Shown here: positions 15,269-24,561 of the stretch, piece by piece | Numbering within the stretch: position 1 is the first letter of the stretch | How the letters are laid out: every line of letters starts with the position of its first letter | The notes under the pieces: model-generated | Database searches by the model: none | Told to the model about the DNA's origin: nothing | Seen by the model: only the letters and a program-made list of their open reading frames with translations | Assembly: GCA_018399255.1 (NCBI GenBank) | Contig: JAGYPA010000011.1 | Location: forward strand, 1-64,000 | Origin: Spirochaetales bacterium | GTDB lineage: Bacteria; Spirochaetota; Spirochaetia; JABMQR01 | DNA: 64,000 bases | Direction: 5' to 3' | Made by a program: the position numbers and the translations under genes

Positions 15269-16779
15269 AGATCGTGGCCTGAGCTATTGGGGAAACACGT
15301 TTGTAAAGCCCAAATTTTCCGGCATACTATGCAGGGCCGCATCGGGTTCGTAAGACGATCTCACCACCACCATCTTTCTGCGGCAGCCTCGAGACTGGCA
15401 TAGGTCCCCGCAGAGCAGCCGCCGCCATATGGACCCCAGAGCCCTGAAGCTCATCAGCCTCGATAATCTCCACCGGCAGCCCGACCACATCGGGAGAACA
15501 TCTTGCGCCCAGAAAACGCGACTTGGCAGCCCCGCCCGCCAGCCGGACAGCATTAGTCCGCTGCCTGTTCGCGAGCAGTCAACAGCGCACCCGGTACAGA
15601 ATACAATACCCTCAAAGACCGCCCGAACAACCTCCCGGTAGTGGCTGTCCATGCCGACAAAGCAGGCCTTGGCCCGGGCTTGATAGCTGGAACCATAAAT
15701 ATAGGGAAGAAAAAATCAGCCCTGTTTCAGCGGACGACCTAGAACCGACCGGGTACCGATGCCGCTCATCTCGTCGCAGTATTGGTAGACACTTATACCT
15801 CTGGCAGCTGCAGCCTGCTTCTCTTCTGCCATGAACATATTCAATATACCACTCAGATTCCCGGCCGATAGGGTTGCACTCGACAAGATAGTAGTCATCA
15901 ACACAGTAGATGGAATTCATCATGATAGAATGATTAAGGACCGGCTTACGGGAAGAACTCGTTTATGCTCCAGGTTCCCGCGATAACACAAATATTGGGA
16001 TTCACCGTTAAGGTAAATCCACAAACGGCACAGGCATCATTATCGGTACTATGCCGCCGGCAACGGGAGTTCCAACCGCCAGTCCTGTCGCCTCCGCAAC
16101 CTCCGGCAGTTATCGCCCCCGCAGACATCAACCGATTTTTTCAGGGGCGGCAGGGCCTCAAAGAACTCTTCCAACCCGGAAAAGAGCTAGTAGCTCCCGA
16201 CGGAAACACCGTTCCTTCAAATTAGCGTAATATTTGAGCCTGAGTAGTCGGTTATCTCAGCAAAGCCTCGCCGGTGAGCCGAAATCTGATGATACGATAT
16301 AGTCCTTCACCCTCAAAGATCCATCGGGACATTGGCAAAGCTCGCCCGGCTCGTTATCCTTGATCCAACCGAGCAGGGGAGACCGGCTGCGATGCAAGAA
16401 TTTTCTGATAGGTCTCTCGAAAAACCTTTCCGCAAACACCGATCGCACCCATTTTCCGGGATACCCCAGGCCCGGCTGTCGGTGGAAACAATGCCCCGGC
16501 CGCAAATTGTCGTCCTTCCCCAGAGATAGAGCCCTTCCTATGCCCCGAACAGGCAATCCTTAATCGCGGCAGGGATCAACATCAGCCGCGGCAACAGCTT
16601 CCCGGATAACATCCAGATTGACCTGCCAGAGCTCCTCCATATCACGTTCGGTGTGCCGGGCCTCGGGGTAATCATGCTCAGCTTCTAAGGCTGAGGAAAC
16701 GATGGTTTTCCTGTATGTCAAAGAGCACCGCCTTGCACAAAGTTCCCCTGTTGTCTATTCCAAGATAGTATGATTCCAT
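15219..16779 (-). pseudogene. FGGY-family sugar kinase, shattered
   Basis: About 1.56 kb, the right length for a ~500-residue FGGY carbohydrate kinase, read in several frames. The N-terminus MESYYLGIDNRGTLCKAVLF (16779 downward) is followed by DMEELWQVNLDVIREAV. Next come LGWIKDNEPGELCQCPDGSL with KDYIVS, and then DACAVCGFT and ICVIAGTWSIN. TTILSSATLSAGNLEWYIE, FEGIVF, VRLAGGAAKS and PVEIIEADELQGSG complete the C-terminal ATP-binding half. More than five frameshifts make it non-functional. Such kinases phosphorylate pentoses, hexoses or their derivatives. With the neighbouring aldolase and RpiR relic it suggests a former sugar utilisation operon whose regulator and kinase have died. Confidence 0.8.
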
Positions 16780-16787
16780 TACGCTCT

Positions 16788-16883
16788 CCTCACAGATTCT
16801 CACAGATTCTCACAGATTCTCACAGACTCCTCACAGATTCTCACAGATGCTCACAGATGCTCACAGATGCTCACAGATTTCAC
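16788..16883. repeat. 10-bp minisatellite CTCACAGATT
   Basis: About nine tandem copies of a 10-bp unit CTCACAGATT, with some copies ending in TG. It begins nine bases upstream of the start of the FGGY kinase relic and fills the space to the sensor-kinase fragment. The period is close to one turn of B-DNA. Confidence 0.9.
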
Positions 16884-16924
16884 GGCCAATATCAGGCTCC
16901 AGGATCCAAAGCCCGCCAGGCCCT

Positions 16925-17329
16925 CGCCCCTGATCAGCAAATCACCACCATCCATAACTGGCAGAACAATGTGAACCACAAACCCCTTGTTCATTCCCCA
17001 TTGCTGATGGCTAATCCTGTAACCTTCCTCGAAATAGAGCATTATCCGATCCTGAACGTTTGCCACACCAATGCTGCTGTGCATCTTTTCACGCAGGAAG
17101 ATGCTGCCAATTTCTGGCCGCTCAGTCCCCCGTCAAATCCTCGACCGTTATCAATGACATCAATATGCAGCTGATCCCCGCACAGTCGGGACTGCATCGT
17201 AACCACCCCGGTATAGGTCACGGAGTCGAATCCGTGAAAATCGCATTCTCCACCAGGGGGCTGCAGGATAAATTTCAGAATATATTTTTCAGCCGTCCCT
17301 TCGCCTATGAGGAAAACGGTGTCAGACAC
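16925..17329 (-). pseudogene. YesM-type sensor histidine kinase, C-terminal fragment
   Basis: The ATP-binding end of a sensor kinase without its front. One frame gives LKFILQPPGGECDFHGFDS followed by TGVVTMQSRLCGDQLHIDVI and DNGRGFDGGL (G1 box). After a frameshift another frame gives SSIGVANVQDRIMLYF and NKGFVVHIVLPVMD, the last strand of the ATPase domain. The N-terminal sensor and His-box are absent. It sits between the kinase relic and the RpiR relic. Confidence 0.65.
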
Positions 17330-17374
17330 TTTTTCCTTTCTGCGCGCGACTTTTCCCTTTTTTCTCTTTTCATC

Positions 17375-17406
17375 TTGACTTATGAAATTTTACTCTTTCA
17401 TATAAT
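17375..17406 (+). promoter_or_regulatory. Promoter and RpiR-type operator of the rpiR relic
   Basis: GAAATTTTACTCTTTCA at 17384-17400 resembles the GAAATTTTTTCTTT motif found at four other sites upstream of or around sugar-acid genes in this window. TTGACT (17375-17380) and TATAAT (17401-17406) are promoter-like, although the 20-bp spacing is long. Confidence 0.4.
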
Positions 17407-17447
17407 AATTTATCTTGAAATAAAAATTTAACAGGGTCGGCATAACT

Positions 17448-18301
17448 ATGGTCCATTCCAAGGATTTTCTTCTTACGTTCCGCAGAGCTTATACCCCACT
17501 TTTTCAGGTTGAAAAAATTAAGCCGATGCCCCCTGCAGAAATCCTTCGACCGGCTCCCTGATATGACCGTTACCGAACTTCGGAAATAAGCGATGTCAGT
17601 GAGGCTTTCAATAATCCGCTTCGCCAAGAAAATCGGCTACCGGGCTATTATCAGATGAAGATTGACATTGTAAAAAGTCTGTTCAGCGGAAAGGAGTCGG
17701 AAAAGAGCTGAGCAGTGAACCGGACGACCTGAAAGCCCTGAAATCCAAAGCCGCCGTGGGTAGTCGCCCTCTGAATATCAGGAACTCCTACGATTCGATT
17801 GATATGGATGCCCTGGAGAAAACCGTCGAGCTGATTTCCAATGCCCGGAGCATCTACTTTTTTGCCGCCGGCAACTCCCTGCATGTTGCCCTGGATGCCT
17901 CCTACAAGCTGGGGAAACTTGGCTACCGGGCCTTCTGCGAAACAGTCCCCGAAAGAACCCTCCTGCAGGCCAGAAATATGGGAACCGATGATCTTGCCTT
18001 TGCCGTCTCCCGTTCAGGCAGCTCAAAACTGGTAAATCAGGCTCTGGCAATAGTGCACAGCAAGAACCTGCCGGCAGTGGCCCTGACAAATTACATAAAA
18101 TCCCCCATCACCAAGTGGTGCAGGCATGTGCTGGTTACATCAAACCATAATACCATGTTTTCACGCGAATTAATTATAACCCGGCTCTCTGAGTGCGCGG
18201 TTATAGATCTTATCTTTTATGTGCTGCTTTTCAAGAAGCACAAGCAGAGCAGAGAATCATTTACACAGACTGAGGAAGATTTGTCTCAGTTCAGCCTGTA
18301 A
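17448..18301 (+). pseudogene. RpiR-family regulator, frameshifted in the N-terminal domain
   Basis: The C-terminal sugar isomerase (SIS) domain is intact from 17756 (SNARSIYFFAAGNSLHVALD, then VSRSGSSKLVNQALAIVHSK). It is read as one frame to the stop at 18301. The N-terminal helix-turn-helix is recognisable only across frameshifts: DMTVTELR, then ISDVSEASIIRFAKKIGYRG and YYQMKIDIVKSL. A start at 17448 would give a normal ~285-residue protein if two to three indels were repaired. RpiR regulators sense phosphosugars. It lies 24 bp upstream of the aldolase gene, which suggests it once controlled the aldolase and importer. A truncated SIS-only product from 17756 is possible. Confidence 0.7.
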
Positions 18302-18325
18302 ACAACAGAGGAGTCAGTTAAAGAA

Positions 18326-19189
18326 ATGCTGCAGACAACAAGTCGTCTATTAGCGCATGCAAAGAACCACGGATATGCCGTCGGGGCATTCAACACCAAC
18401 AATCTGGAATATATCCAGGCCATCCTGGAGGCCGCCGAGGAGGCACAGTCTCCCGTCATTATTCAGGCCGCCGGAAGCGAAATAGATTATATGGGCGGAT
18501 TTGTCTTTACCGATATAGTCAGACGGATAACTGAGCGGATGAGTGTTCCGGTTGCCATAAACCTTGACCATGGGGAAAGCTACGATCGATCTATCCAGTG
18601 CATCAAGTACGGCTTCACCTCGGTGATGTTTGACGGCTCGCGGCTCTCTTTCGAGGATAATATTGCGGTTACCCGGGATGTGGTTAAAGCTGCCCATGCG
18701 GCCGGGATCTCGGTAGAAGGAGAAATCGGAATAATCGGCGGAACAGCTGAGATAGAGGATATGCTCGATCACTCTCAGGAACTGTCGGATCCCGAAGAGT
18801 GCCGGTATTTTGTGGAGCAGACCGGCGTGGACTGTCTGGCAGCATCGATCGGCACCGCCCACGGGCTCTACAAAGCAGCCCCGAAGCTCGACTTCGAACG
18901 CCTGAAAACTATTGCAGAATTGACAAAAGTTCCGTTAGTGCTTCACGGGGGAACCGGTGTGCCCGCCGCAGACATCAAGCAAGCCATCAGCCTTGGGGTG
19001 GCCAAAATCAATTTCAGTACCGTGGTCAGGCAGGCCTGCATCAGCCAGATGAAGGTGACCTTGGCAGAAGACCCCGACAACCTTGATCTGATGGTCATCC
19101 TCGGGAGATCAAAAGTCTCTATGAAAAAAGTGTTAATAGAGATGATGACGATGTGCGGATCTGTACAAAAGGCAGTAAACTGGCAATAA
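18326..19189 (+). CDS. Class II (zinc) ketose-bisphosphate aldolase
   Basis: A 287-residue class II aldolase of the fructose/tagatose-bisphosphate family (FbaA/GatY/KbaY type). The catalytic Asp and first zinc His are in NLDHGES (Asp81, His82). EGEIG (~134) marks the conserved Glu, GTAHG (~177) supplies a zinc His, and LHGGTGV (~207) the third. The phosphate-binding motif is INFSTV. It cleaves a 1,6-bisphosphorylated or related ketose to dihydroxyacetone phosphate and an aldehyde; the exact sugar cannot be told from sequence. It follows the RpiR relic and precedes an AfuA-type importer, so the block probably handles a phosphorylated sugar. Confidence 0.88.
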   Translation: MLQTTSRLLAHAKNHGYAVGAFNTNNLEYIQAILEAAEEAQSPVIIQAAGSEIDYMGGFVFTDIVRRITERMSVPVAINLDHGESYDRSIQCIKYGFTSVMFDGSRLSFEDNIAVTRDVVKAAHAAGISVEGEIGIIGGTAEIEDMLDHSQELSDPEECRYFVEQTGVDCLAASIGTAHGLYKAAPKLDFERLKTIAELTKVPLVLHGGTGVPAADIKQAISLGVAKINFSTVVRQACISQMKVTLAEDPDNLDLMVILGRSKVSMKKVLIEMMTMCGSVQKAVNWQ

Positions 19190-19270
19190 TGCAGGGGCAA
19201 TACCGTAAGGTAATAATACATGGTAAAAATACAGCCTTAGGCTGTTAAAAAAGAATTGGAGGTATAATGT

Positions 19271-20314
19271 ATGAGAAAGATCACGTATGCATTAAAGAAA
19301 ATGCTGCTCATCGCGACTGTACTGGTATTCATGAGTACATTCATGGTAAGCGCTCAGGGTTCCGAGGATAAAGCGGAAACTCTGACAATCTATGCCGGTC
19401 TGCTTGAAGAGCATGCAGCCCTGGTTGCCCAGGAGTTTCAGGAAGCAACTGGAATCAAGACTAATTTTGTCCGCATGAGCGGTGGAGAAATCCTGGCTCG
19501 AATCCGGGCAGAAAGCGCCAACCCCCAGGCAAGCATCTGGTACGGCGGAGGATCCCTCACCTTTATCGAAGCTGACAACCTGGGCCTGCTCCATCGGTAC
19601 AAATCTCCGACAGCTGAAGTAATATCCGATCAGTTCAAGGATCCCAACGGGGCCTGGACCGGTATCTACAGCGGTTACCTCGGATTTGTCGCCGATCAGG
19701 AATGGCTTGATGACGAAGGAATCGATATGCCTCAGGTGTGGGACGATCTGCTTAAGCCTGAGTTCAAGGGAGAGCTTGTTTTTGCTCACCCAGGATCTTC
19801 CAGTACTGCCTACAATGTGCTGGTTACCATGCTCCAGCTGAAAGGGGAAGATGCCGGCTGGGAATACCTGCAGAAACTGAACGAGAATGTTCGACAGTAT
19901 ACGAAGTCGGGAAGCGGCGGCGGAAGAATGATCCAGCTGCACGAAGTCGGACTGACTATCGGCTACCTGCATGATGCTATCGCTTTCAAGCGTGAAGGCT
20001 ATGATCACATGACCTTTACCGCTCCTGCAGACGGAACTGGTTACGAAATCGGTGCAGTTGGAATTATCAAGGATGCTCCCGAGCTGGAAGCCGCCAAGAA
20101 ATTTGTCGACTGGTGCCTGACTCCTGAAGCCCAGGAATTGGGACAGACAGTCAATGCCCTGCAGTTCCTCACCCACCCCGATGCGGTACCGCCACAGGAA
20201 GTACGCCAGCTGGTAGGAACTAAGCTTATTGATCAGGATGATGTCTGGGCCGGTGAAAACCGTTCGGCATTCCTGGAAAAATTCAATGCGCTTACCAGGA
20301 CACAGCCCCTGTAG
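19271..20314 (+). CDS. AfuA/FbpA-type periplasmic solute-binding protein
   Basis: A 347-residue extracellular binding protein with a signal peptide (~residues 1-28, ending FMVSAQG, no lipobox Cys). The mature part opens with LTIYAGLLEEHAALVAQEF, the typical first strand and helix of family SBP_bac_6/FbpA-like proteins. TTGGAGG precedes the start. The paired tyrosines that hold iron in FbpA are not evident near the expected place. The adjacent aldolase, kinase relic and RpiR relic fit AfuA-like phosphosugar binding better than ferric iron. It is the first gene of a binding protein-permease-ATPase cassette. Confidence 0.82.
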   Translation: MRKITYALKKMLLIATVLVFMSTFMVSAQGSEDKAETLTIYAGLLEEHAALVAQEFQEATGIKTNFVRMSGGEILARIRAESANPQASIWYGGGSLTFIEADNLGLLHRYKSPTAEVISDQFKDPNGAWTGIYSGYLGFVADQEWLDDEGIDMPQVWDDLLKPEFKGELVFAHPGSSSTAYNVLVTMLQLKGEDAGWEYLQKLNENVRQYTKSGSGGGRMIQLHEVGLTIGYLHDAIAFKREGYDHMTFTAPADGTGYEIGAVGIIKDAPELEAAKKFVDWCLTPEAQELGQTVNALQFLTHPDAVPPQEVRQLVGTKLIDQDDVWAGENRSAFLEKFNALTRTQPL

Positions 20315-20324
20315 GAATCTGATA

Positions 20325-20344
20325 CAGCTTATTTGATTAAGCTG
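20325..20344 (+). terminator. Hairpin after the binding-protein gene
   Basis: CAGCTTA and TAAGCTG form a perfect 7-bp stem around TTTGAT, 10 bases after the stop. There is no U-tract, so it more likely stabilises the 5' message or attenuates readthrough into the permease. Similar hairpins follow three other binding-protein genes here. Confidence 0.5.
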
Positions 20345-20512
20345 ATCTGAAAAAGCTCAAAAAAAAATGAGCACAAGTTATGAGTTAATGATATTATGAC
20401 GGGGGGCGGTCCGGTTTTTCCGGGCAGCTTCCCGTCCATATTTTCCGATCGAATCCGTTCGAAATCCGATCGAAACCCGATCGATGGAGTACCGATCGAA
20501 GGAGTACCGATT

Positions 20513-22222
20513 GTGAGCGATAATAAGACAACCCGCAGCCTGTCGAGAAGCGGGAACTCATTTCAAGACGGTCTGCGCCAGCTTCGCTTTACCCTGCGCG
20601 ACCCGGTTCTGCTTGTTTCGATTGTATCGATTCTGATAGTAGTGCTGCTGTTTATCATATTCCCCCTGTTTTCCATTCTCAAAGAGAGTGTATACTATCA
20701 GGGATCCCTCTCCATTCACCATTTCAGAAACTTTTTCAGACAAGCCTACAATCTTGATATAGTTTGGAATACCATCCGGCTCGGGATTTCTGTCAGTCTG
20801 CTGGGTACTGTGGTGGCGTTTCTCTTTGCCTATGCCACAACCTATCTAAAAATACCGAGCAAGAAATTTTTCAGGGTGCTGTCTATTCTGCCAATGATCT
20901 CTCCGCCCTTCGTAATATCTCTGGCCGCTATTCTCCTATTCGGCCGCAGCGGGCTGATCACCAAGCAGCTTCTCGGCATCCGTTCCGATATTTACGGCTT
21001 CTGGGGACTGATGCTTACGCAGACGCTCTCCTTTTTTCCCGTCGGCTATCTGATGCTGACGAACCTGCTGCAGAATATCGATCCTTCCATTGAAGAAGCC
21101 TCCCAGGCTCTGGGTGCATCACAGTGGAAAGTATTCAGAACGGTTACCCTGCCCCTGATGATTCCGGGCCTGGCAAATGCCGCCCTCCTGATATTCATTC
21201 AGTCTCTGGCAGATTTCGGAAACGCAATCGTAATCGGCGGTAATTACACCACCATGGCTGTCCAGATATACCAGCAGGGTATCGGGGCCTATGACATGGC
21301 CGGGGCTACGGCTCTGGCGATTGTGCTGCTTTCCATCTCCATGCTGGCATTTTACCTGCAGCATCAGGTTATCGGGCAGAAATCCTATGTCACGGTAACG
21401 GGTAAAGCCGCCAAGGAACGGGTCCTTATTCGGAACAAAAGCGCCACGATTCCCATCTATATCGTGTGTATGAGCATATCAGTTCTGGTTATCAGTATGT
21501 ATGCCCTGGTTCCTTATGGCGCTTTTGTCCGACTGTGGGGTGCCGACTTTTCCCTGACCACCAAGTGGATTGTCTACGTGTTTACCATCGGCAGACGTTA
21601 TATTGTTGATTCAACCACCCTGGCTATTATTTCGACCCCGATTGCCGGTCTCCTGGGGATAGTTTCGGCCTTTCTGATAGTGCGCAAGAAGTTTCCCGGC
21701 CGTCGTTTTATGGAGAGCAGCATTCTGGTTGCCATTGCGCTGCCTGGAACCGTGCTCGGCCTTGGTTACGTGCTTACCTACAATACTCCCCCGCTTATTC
21801 TTACCGGCGGCAGTGTTATTCTTATTATTGCTCTGGTGATCAGGAGCATGCCTATAGGAACCCGGTCGGCCATTGCGGCATTAAAGCAGATAGACCCGTC
21901 CATCGAGGAGGCGGCGAATATCTGCGGGGCTTCGAGCAAGAAGGTTTTTACTTCGGTAACAATTCCCCTGATCAAGCCGGTATTTTTCTCCAGTATGGTC
22001 TATGCTTTCATCCGGGGCATGACACTGGTCAGCACCATCATTTTCCTGGTTTCCGCCCGCTGGCAGATGCTTACCGTGGCTATCATGAACCAGGTTGACC
22101 AGGGCTTGTACGGAGCGGCAAATGCCTACTGTCTCGTGCTTATCGGGATTGTCGGGATTGTGATGCTCACTATGAGCTTTATCTTGAAAAGAGTTGGTGT
22201 AAATCTTAAAGAGGGGTATTAG
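20513..22222 (+). CDS. AfuB/FbpB-type ABC transporter permease, fused dimer
   Basis: A 569-residue inner-membrane permease with two BinPDT-type halves of six helices each. The EAA loops read EEASQALGASQWKVFRTVTL (~residue 190 region) and EEAANICGASSKKVFTSVTI near the end. The start is set at GTG 20513, because AAGGAG lies eight bases upstream and the paralogue at 24562 has the matching length (564). A longer frame opens at 20396 but lacks a ribosome site and would add a tandem-repeat stretch. It pairs with the binding protein upstream and the ATPase that begins four bases after its stop. Confidence 0.88.
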   Translation: MSDNKTTRSLSRSGNSFQDGLRQLRFTLRDPVLLVSIVSILIVVLLFIIFPLFSILKESVYYQGSLSIHHFRNFFRQAYNLDIVWNTIRLGISVSLLGTVVAFLFAYATTYLKIPSKKFFRVLSILPMISPPFVISLAAILLFGRSGLITKQLLGIRSDIYGFWGLMLTQTLSFFPVGYLMLTNLLQNIDPSIEEASQALGASQWKVFRTVTLPLMIPGLANAALLIFIQSLADFGNAIVIGGNYTTMAVQIYQQGIGAYDMAGATALAIVLLSISMLAFYLQHQVIGQKSYVTVTGKAAKERVLIRNKSATIPIYIVCMSISVLVISMYALVPYGAFVRLWGADFSLTTKWIVYVFTIGRRYIVDSTTLAIISTPIAGLLGIVSAFLIVRKKFPGRRFMESSILVAIALPGTVLGLGYVLTYNTPPLILTGGSVILIIALVIRSMPIGTRSAIAALKQIDPSIEEAANICGASSKKVFTSVTIPLIKPVFFSSMVYAFIRGMTLVSTIIFLVSARWQMLTVAIMNQVDQGLYGAANAYCLVLIGIVGIVMLTMSFILKRVGVNLKEGY

Positions 22223-22225
22223 TAT

Positions 22226-23344
22226 ATGAGAACAAACGCAAAAAGTGTCCAGCTGAATCAACTGACAAAGACATTTATTACCAGCACCCGCGGTGAGGTT
22301 AAAGCCGTGCAGAATGTGGATATCTCGATTGGTCCGGGAGAGTTTGTTACTCTGCTGGGTCCTTCCGGCTGCGGAAAGACTACAATCCTGCGCATGATTG
22401 CGGGGTTCGAGATGCCTACATCCGGAGCCATCATGATAGGGGACCAGAATGTTTCGACCAAGACGCCTGACAAACGCGATATCGGGATGGTTTTTCAGAA
22501 CTATGCCCTGTTTCCTCACCTGAATGTATTCAACAATATCGCCTACGGGCTCAAGCTGAAGAAAGTGCCCCATGACGAAATCAACCGACGAGTGCACGAG
22601 GTCCTGAAGCTGGTTCAGATGGATGATTTTGCCGAGCGGGTTCCGGCCCAGATGTCCGGCGGTCAGCAGCAGCGGGTTGCCCTGGTGCGGGCGCTGGTTA
22701 TGGAGCCATCCGTCCTGCTCTTTGACGAGCCGCTGTCCAACCTCGATGCAAAGCTTCGGGTGCATATGCGCGATGAGATTCGGAAAATCCAGAAGAAGGT
22801 CGGGATCACCACTGTCTATGTAACCCATGACCAGTCTGAGGCGATGGCGGTCAGCGACAGTGTGGTTATTCTCAAGGACGGCATTATTCAGCAGGTAGGT
22901 TCGCCGCAGGAGGTCTATCAGCATCCTGTTAATGAATTTGTGGCAAAATTTATCGGCAAGGCCAATATTCTCAACGCCACCATCGTGGAGATCGAGAAGG
23001 ACCGCGCCGTTATTGATGTGCACGGGGTCAACTTCACCGTTCCTGTTACCGTTCCCTCGGGCAAGGGGGCGGCGGATGGCATAGGGGCGGCTGGCAGCAA
23101 GCCGCGGGAAAAGGGCTCGAAAGTACGGATAGTGATTCGTCCGGAATCCGTGCTGGTCGGAAAAAAAGATTTCAAGGCTCCCGTCATGAAAAGCGTCTAC
23201 ATGGGTACTGCTCAGGATTACAAAATTGAGTTTCTCGGCAATGCGATCGAGATATCCGATAACAATCCAACCACGAAACGGGTTTACAACGAGGGTGATA
23301 TTATGGAATTCTCCCTCGATGAAGGCTCAATCCATATTATCTGA
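22226..23344 (+). CDS. AfuC/FbpC-type ABC transporter ATPase
   Basis: A 372-residue ATPase with Walker A LGPSGCGKTT (~46), Q-loop MVFQNYALFPHL, the signature MSGGQQQRVAL (~143), Walker B VLLFDEPLSNLD and H-loop VYVTHDQSEAMA. The C-terminal ~130 residues form a TOBE-type domain interrupted by a Gly/Ala/Lys-rich insert around PSGKGAADGIGAAGSK. It completes the binding protein-permease-ATPase cassette. Its stop lies 18 bp from the stop of a second ATPase gene on the other strand. Confidence 0.92.
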   Translation: MRTNAKSVQLNQLTKTFITSTRGEVKAVQNVDISIGPGEFVTLLGPSGCGKTTILRMIAGFEMPTSGAIMIGDQNVSTKTPDKRDIGMVFQNYALFPHLNVFNNIAYGLKLKKVPHDEINRRVHEVLKLVQMDDFAERVPAQMSGGQQQRVALVRALVMEPSVLLFDEPLSNLDAKLRVHMRDEIRKIQKKVGITTVYVTHDQSEAMAVSDSVVILKDGIIQQVGSPQEVYQHPVNEFVAKFIGKANILNATIVEIEKDRAVIDVHGVNFTVPVTVPSGKGAADGIGAAGSKPREKGSKVRIVIRPESVLVGKKDFKAPVMKSVYMGTAQDYKIEFLGNAIEISDNNPTTKRVYNEGDIMEFSLDEGSIHII

Positions 23345-23362
23345 TACGGCATCTGACAGCTC

Positions 23363-24553
23363 TCAGAGCAGATGCGATGCGGCACTGGAAAAGTTAATCC
23401 CGACCTCTTCGCCGTTGCGGTAAAACCCTTCCTCTACCGGGTTGTAGGTTACGGCAAGAATCTGGGCTTTCACATCCGGCACATCTATCTCGTACTCGAC
23501 CGTCGGTCCGAGATAGACCGACCGTTTGATTATACCTTTCAGGAAAGGCACTTCCGAACGCGCTGTTCCATTTTCTTCTGCCGTTGCCGCTGATACTGAC
23601 GCAGCCTCCGCAGCTGCCGTTGCCTTTCCGTCAGCCCCGGCGGCTGTATCTCCCATCCGGCTGAGACGCAGCGATTCTGGCCTGACTACAATCCGGGCGG
23701 CATCCCCTTTCTTAAAATCACCTGCCCAGCTGGTAATCACCTTATGCCGATGCTCGCCTCCGCCGCCGCAGACTACAGAGATACTTTCAGGCTCCACGGT
23801 CTCAACAACCGCATCGATGAGATTTACCCGTCCGATAAAATCGGCGACAAAGGTATTCGCCGGGCGTGAATAAATTTCGAACGGTGTCCCTATCTGCATT
23901 ACCTCCCCATCCTTCATCACCATAATGCGGTCGGATACCGTCATCGCCTCATCCTGGTCGTGGGTTACATAGATACTGGTAATGCCGAACGACTGCTGAA
24001 TCCTCCGGATTTCGATGCGCATCTGATCACGCAGCTTGGCATCGAGATTTGACAGCGGTTCGTCAAACAGCAGTACCTTAGGCCGGTTTATAATAGCACG
24101 GGCAAGCGCCACCCGCTGCTGCTGCCCCCCAGAAAGCTGATCCGGCCGGCGATTGTAGAGATTGGTCAGGGTCATAACCTCCATAATTTCCTCAACCTGC
24201 CTCCTGATCTCTTTCGGCTTGACCCCCTTCAGCTCCAGCCCGAACCCGATATTCTGAGAGACGGAGAGATGGGGAAAAATTGCATAACTCTGAAATACCA
24301 TCGACGTATCCCGTTTGTTGGGCGGTATTTCGTTTACCAGCGTTCCGGAAATCCAGACCTCACCATTTGTGGGCGTTTCAAAACCGGAAATTATACGCAG
24401 AGTGGTAGTCTTTCCGCAGCCTGATGGCCCGAGAAAGGTAACCATCTCCCCCTCCTGTATCTCCAGATTGACATCCTTTACAGCTACGACCTCCCGGGCC
24501 TGGTTAGATGGATCGGTAAAAATTTTGGTTATGTTCTTCAGTGTGACGCTCAT
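23363..24553 (-). CDS. AfuC/FbpC-type ABC transporter ATPase, second system
   Basis: A 396-residue ATPase: Walker A LGPSGCGKTT, signature LSGGQQQRVALARAI, Walker B VLLFDEPLSNLD, H-loop IYVTHDQDEAMT. The TOBE-type C-terminal domain carries an Ala-rich insert (TAAGADGKATAAAEAASVSA), a probable low-complexity expansion. It is the last gene of the minus-strand cassette (binding protein, permease, ATPase) that mirrors the plus-strand cassette. Eight bases separate its ATG from the permease stop. Confidence 0.92.
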   Translation of the reverse strand: MSVTLKNITKIFTDPSNQAREVVAVKDVNLEIQEGEMVTFLGPSGCGKTTTLRIISGFETPTNGEVWISGTLVNEIPPNKRDTSMVFQSYAIFPHLSVSQNIGFGLELKGVKPKEIRRQVEEIMEVMTLTNLYNRRPDQLSGGQQQRVALARAIINRPKVLLFDEPLSNLDAKLRDQMRIEIRRIQQSFGITSIYVTHDQDEAMTVSDRIMVMKDGEVMQIGTPFEIYSRPANTFVADFIGRVNLIDAVVETVEPESISVVCGGGGEHRHKVITSWAGDFKKGDAARIVVRPESLRLSRMGDTAAGADGKATAAAEAASVSAATAEENGTARSEVPFLKGIIKRSVYLGPTVEYEIDVPDVKAQILAVTYNPVEEGFYRNGEEVGINFSSAASHLL

Positions 24554-24561
24554 AGTGTCCC

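Noticed and set aside
16788-16883. Possible replication-origin iterons in the 10-bp repeat
   Set aside because: There is no DnaA box, rep gene or AT-rich unwinding region beside it, and similar arrays of other sequence occur all over the window.
16770-17174. Plus-strand frame with repeated SHR and TDS residues
   Set aside because: It begins in the 10-bp minisatellite and continues opposite a kinase fragment, so it is not a real gene.
19231-19245. ACAGCC-TTA-GGCTGT hairpin as a terminator of the aldolase gene
   Set aside because: It is followed by A-rich rather than T-rich sequence on the plus strand, and the binding-protein gene follows closely, so a real terminator is doubtful.
21881-23023. 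380-codon minus-strand frame opposite the permease and ATPase genes
   Set aside because: The composition mirrors the conserved ATPase on the other strand, and there is no ribosome site or family.
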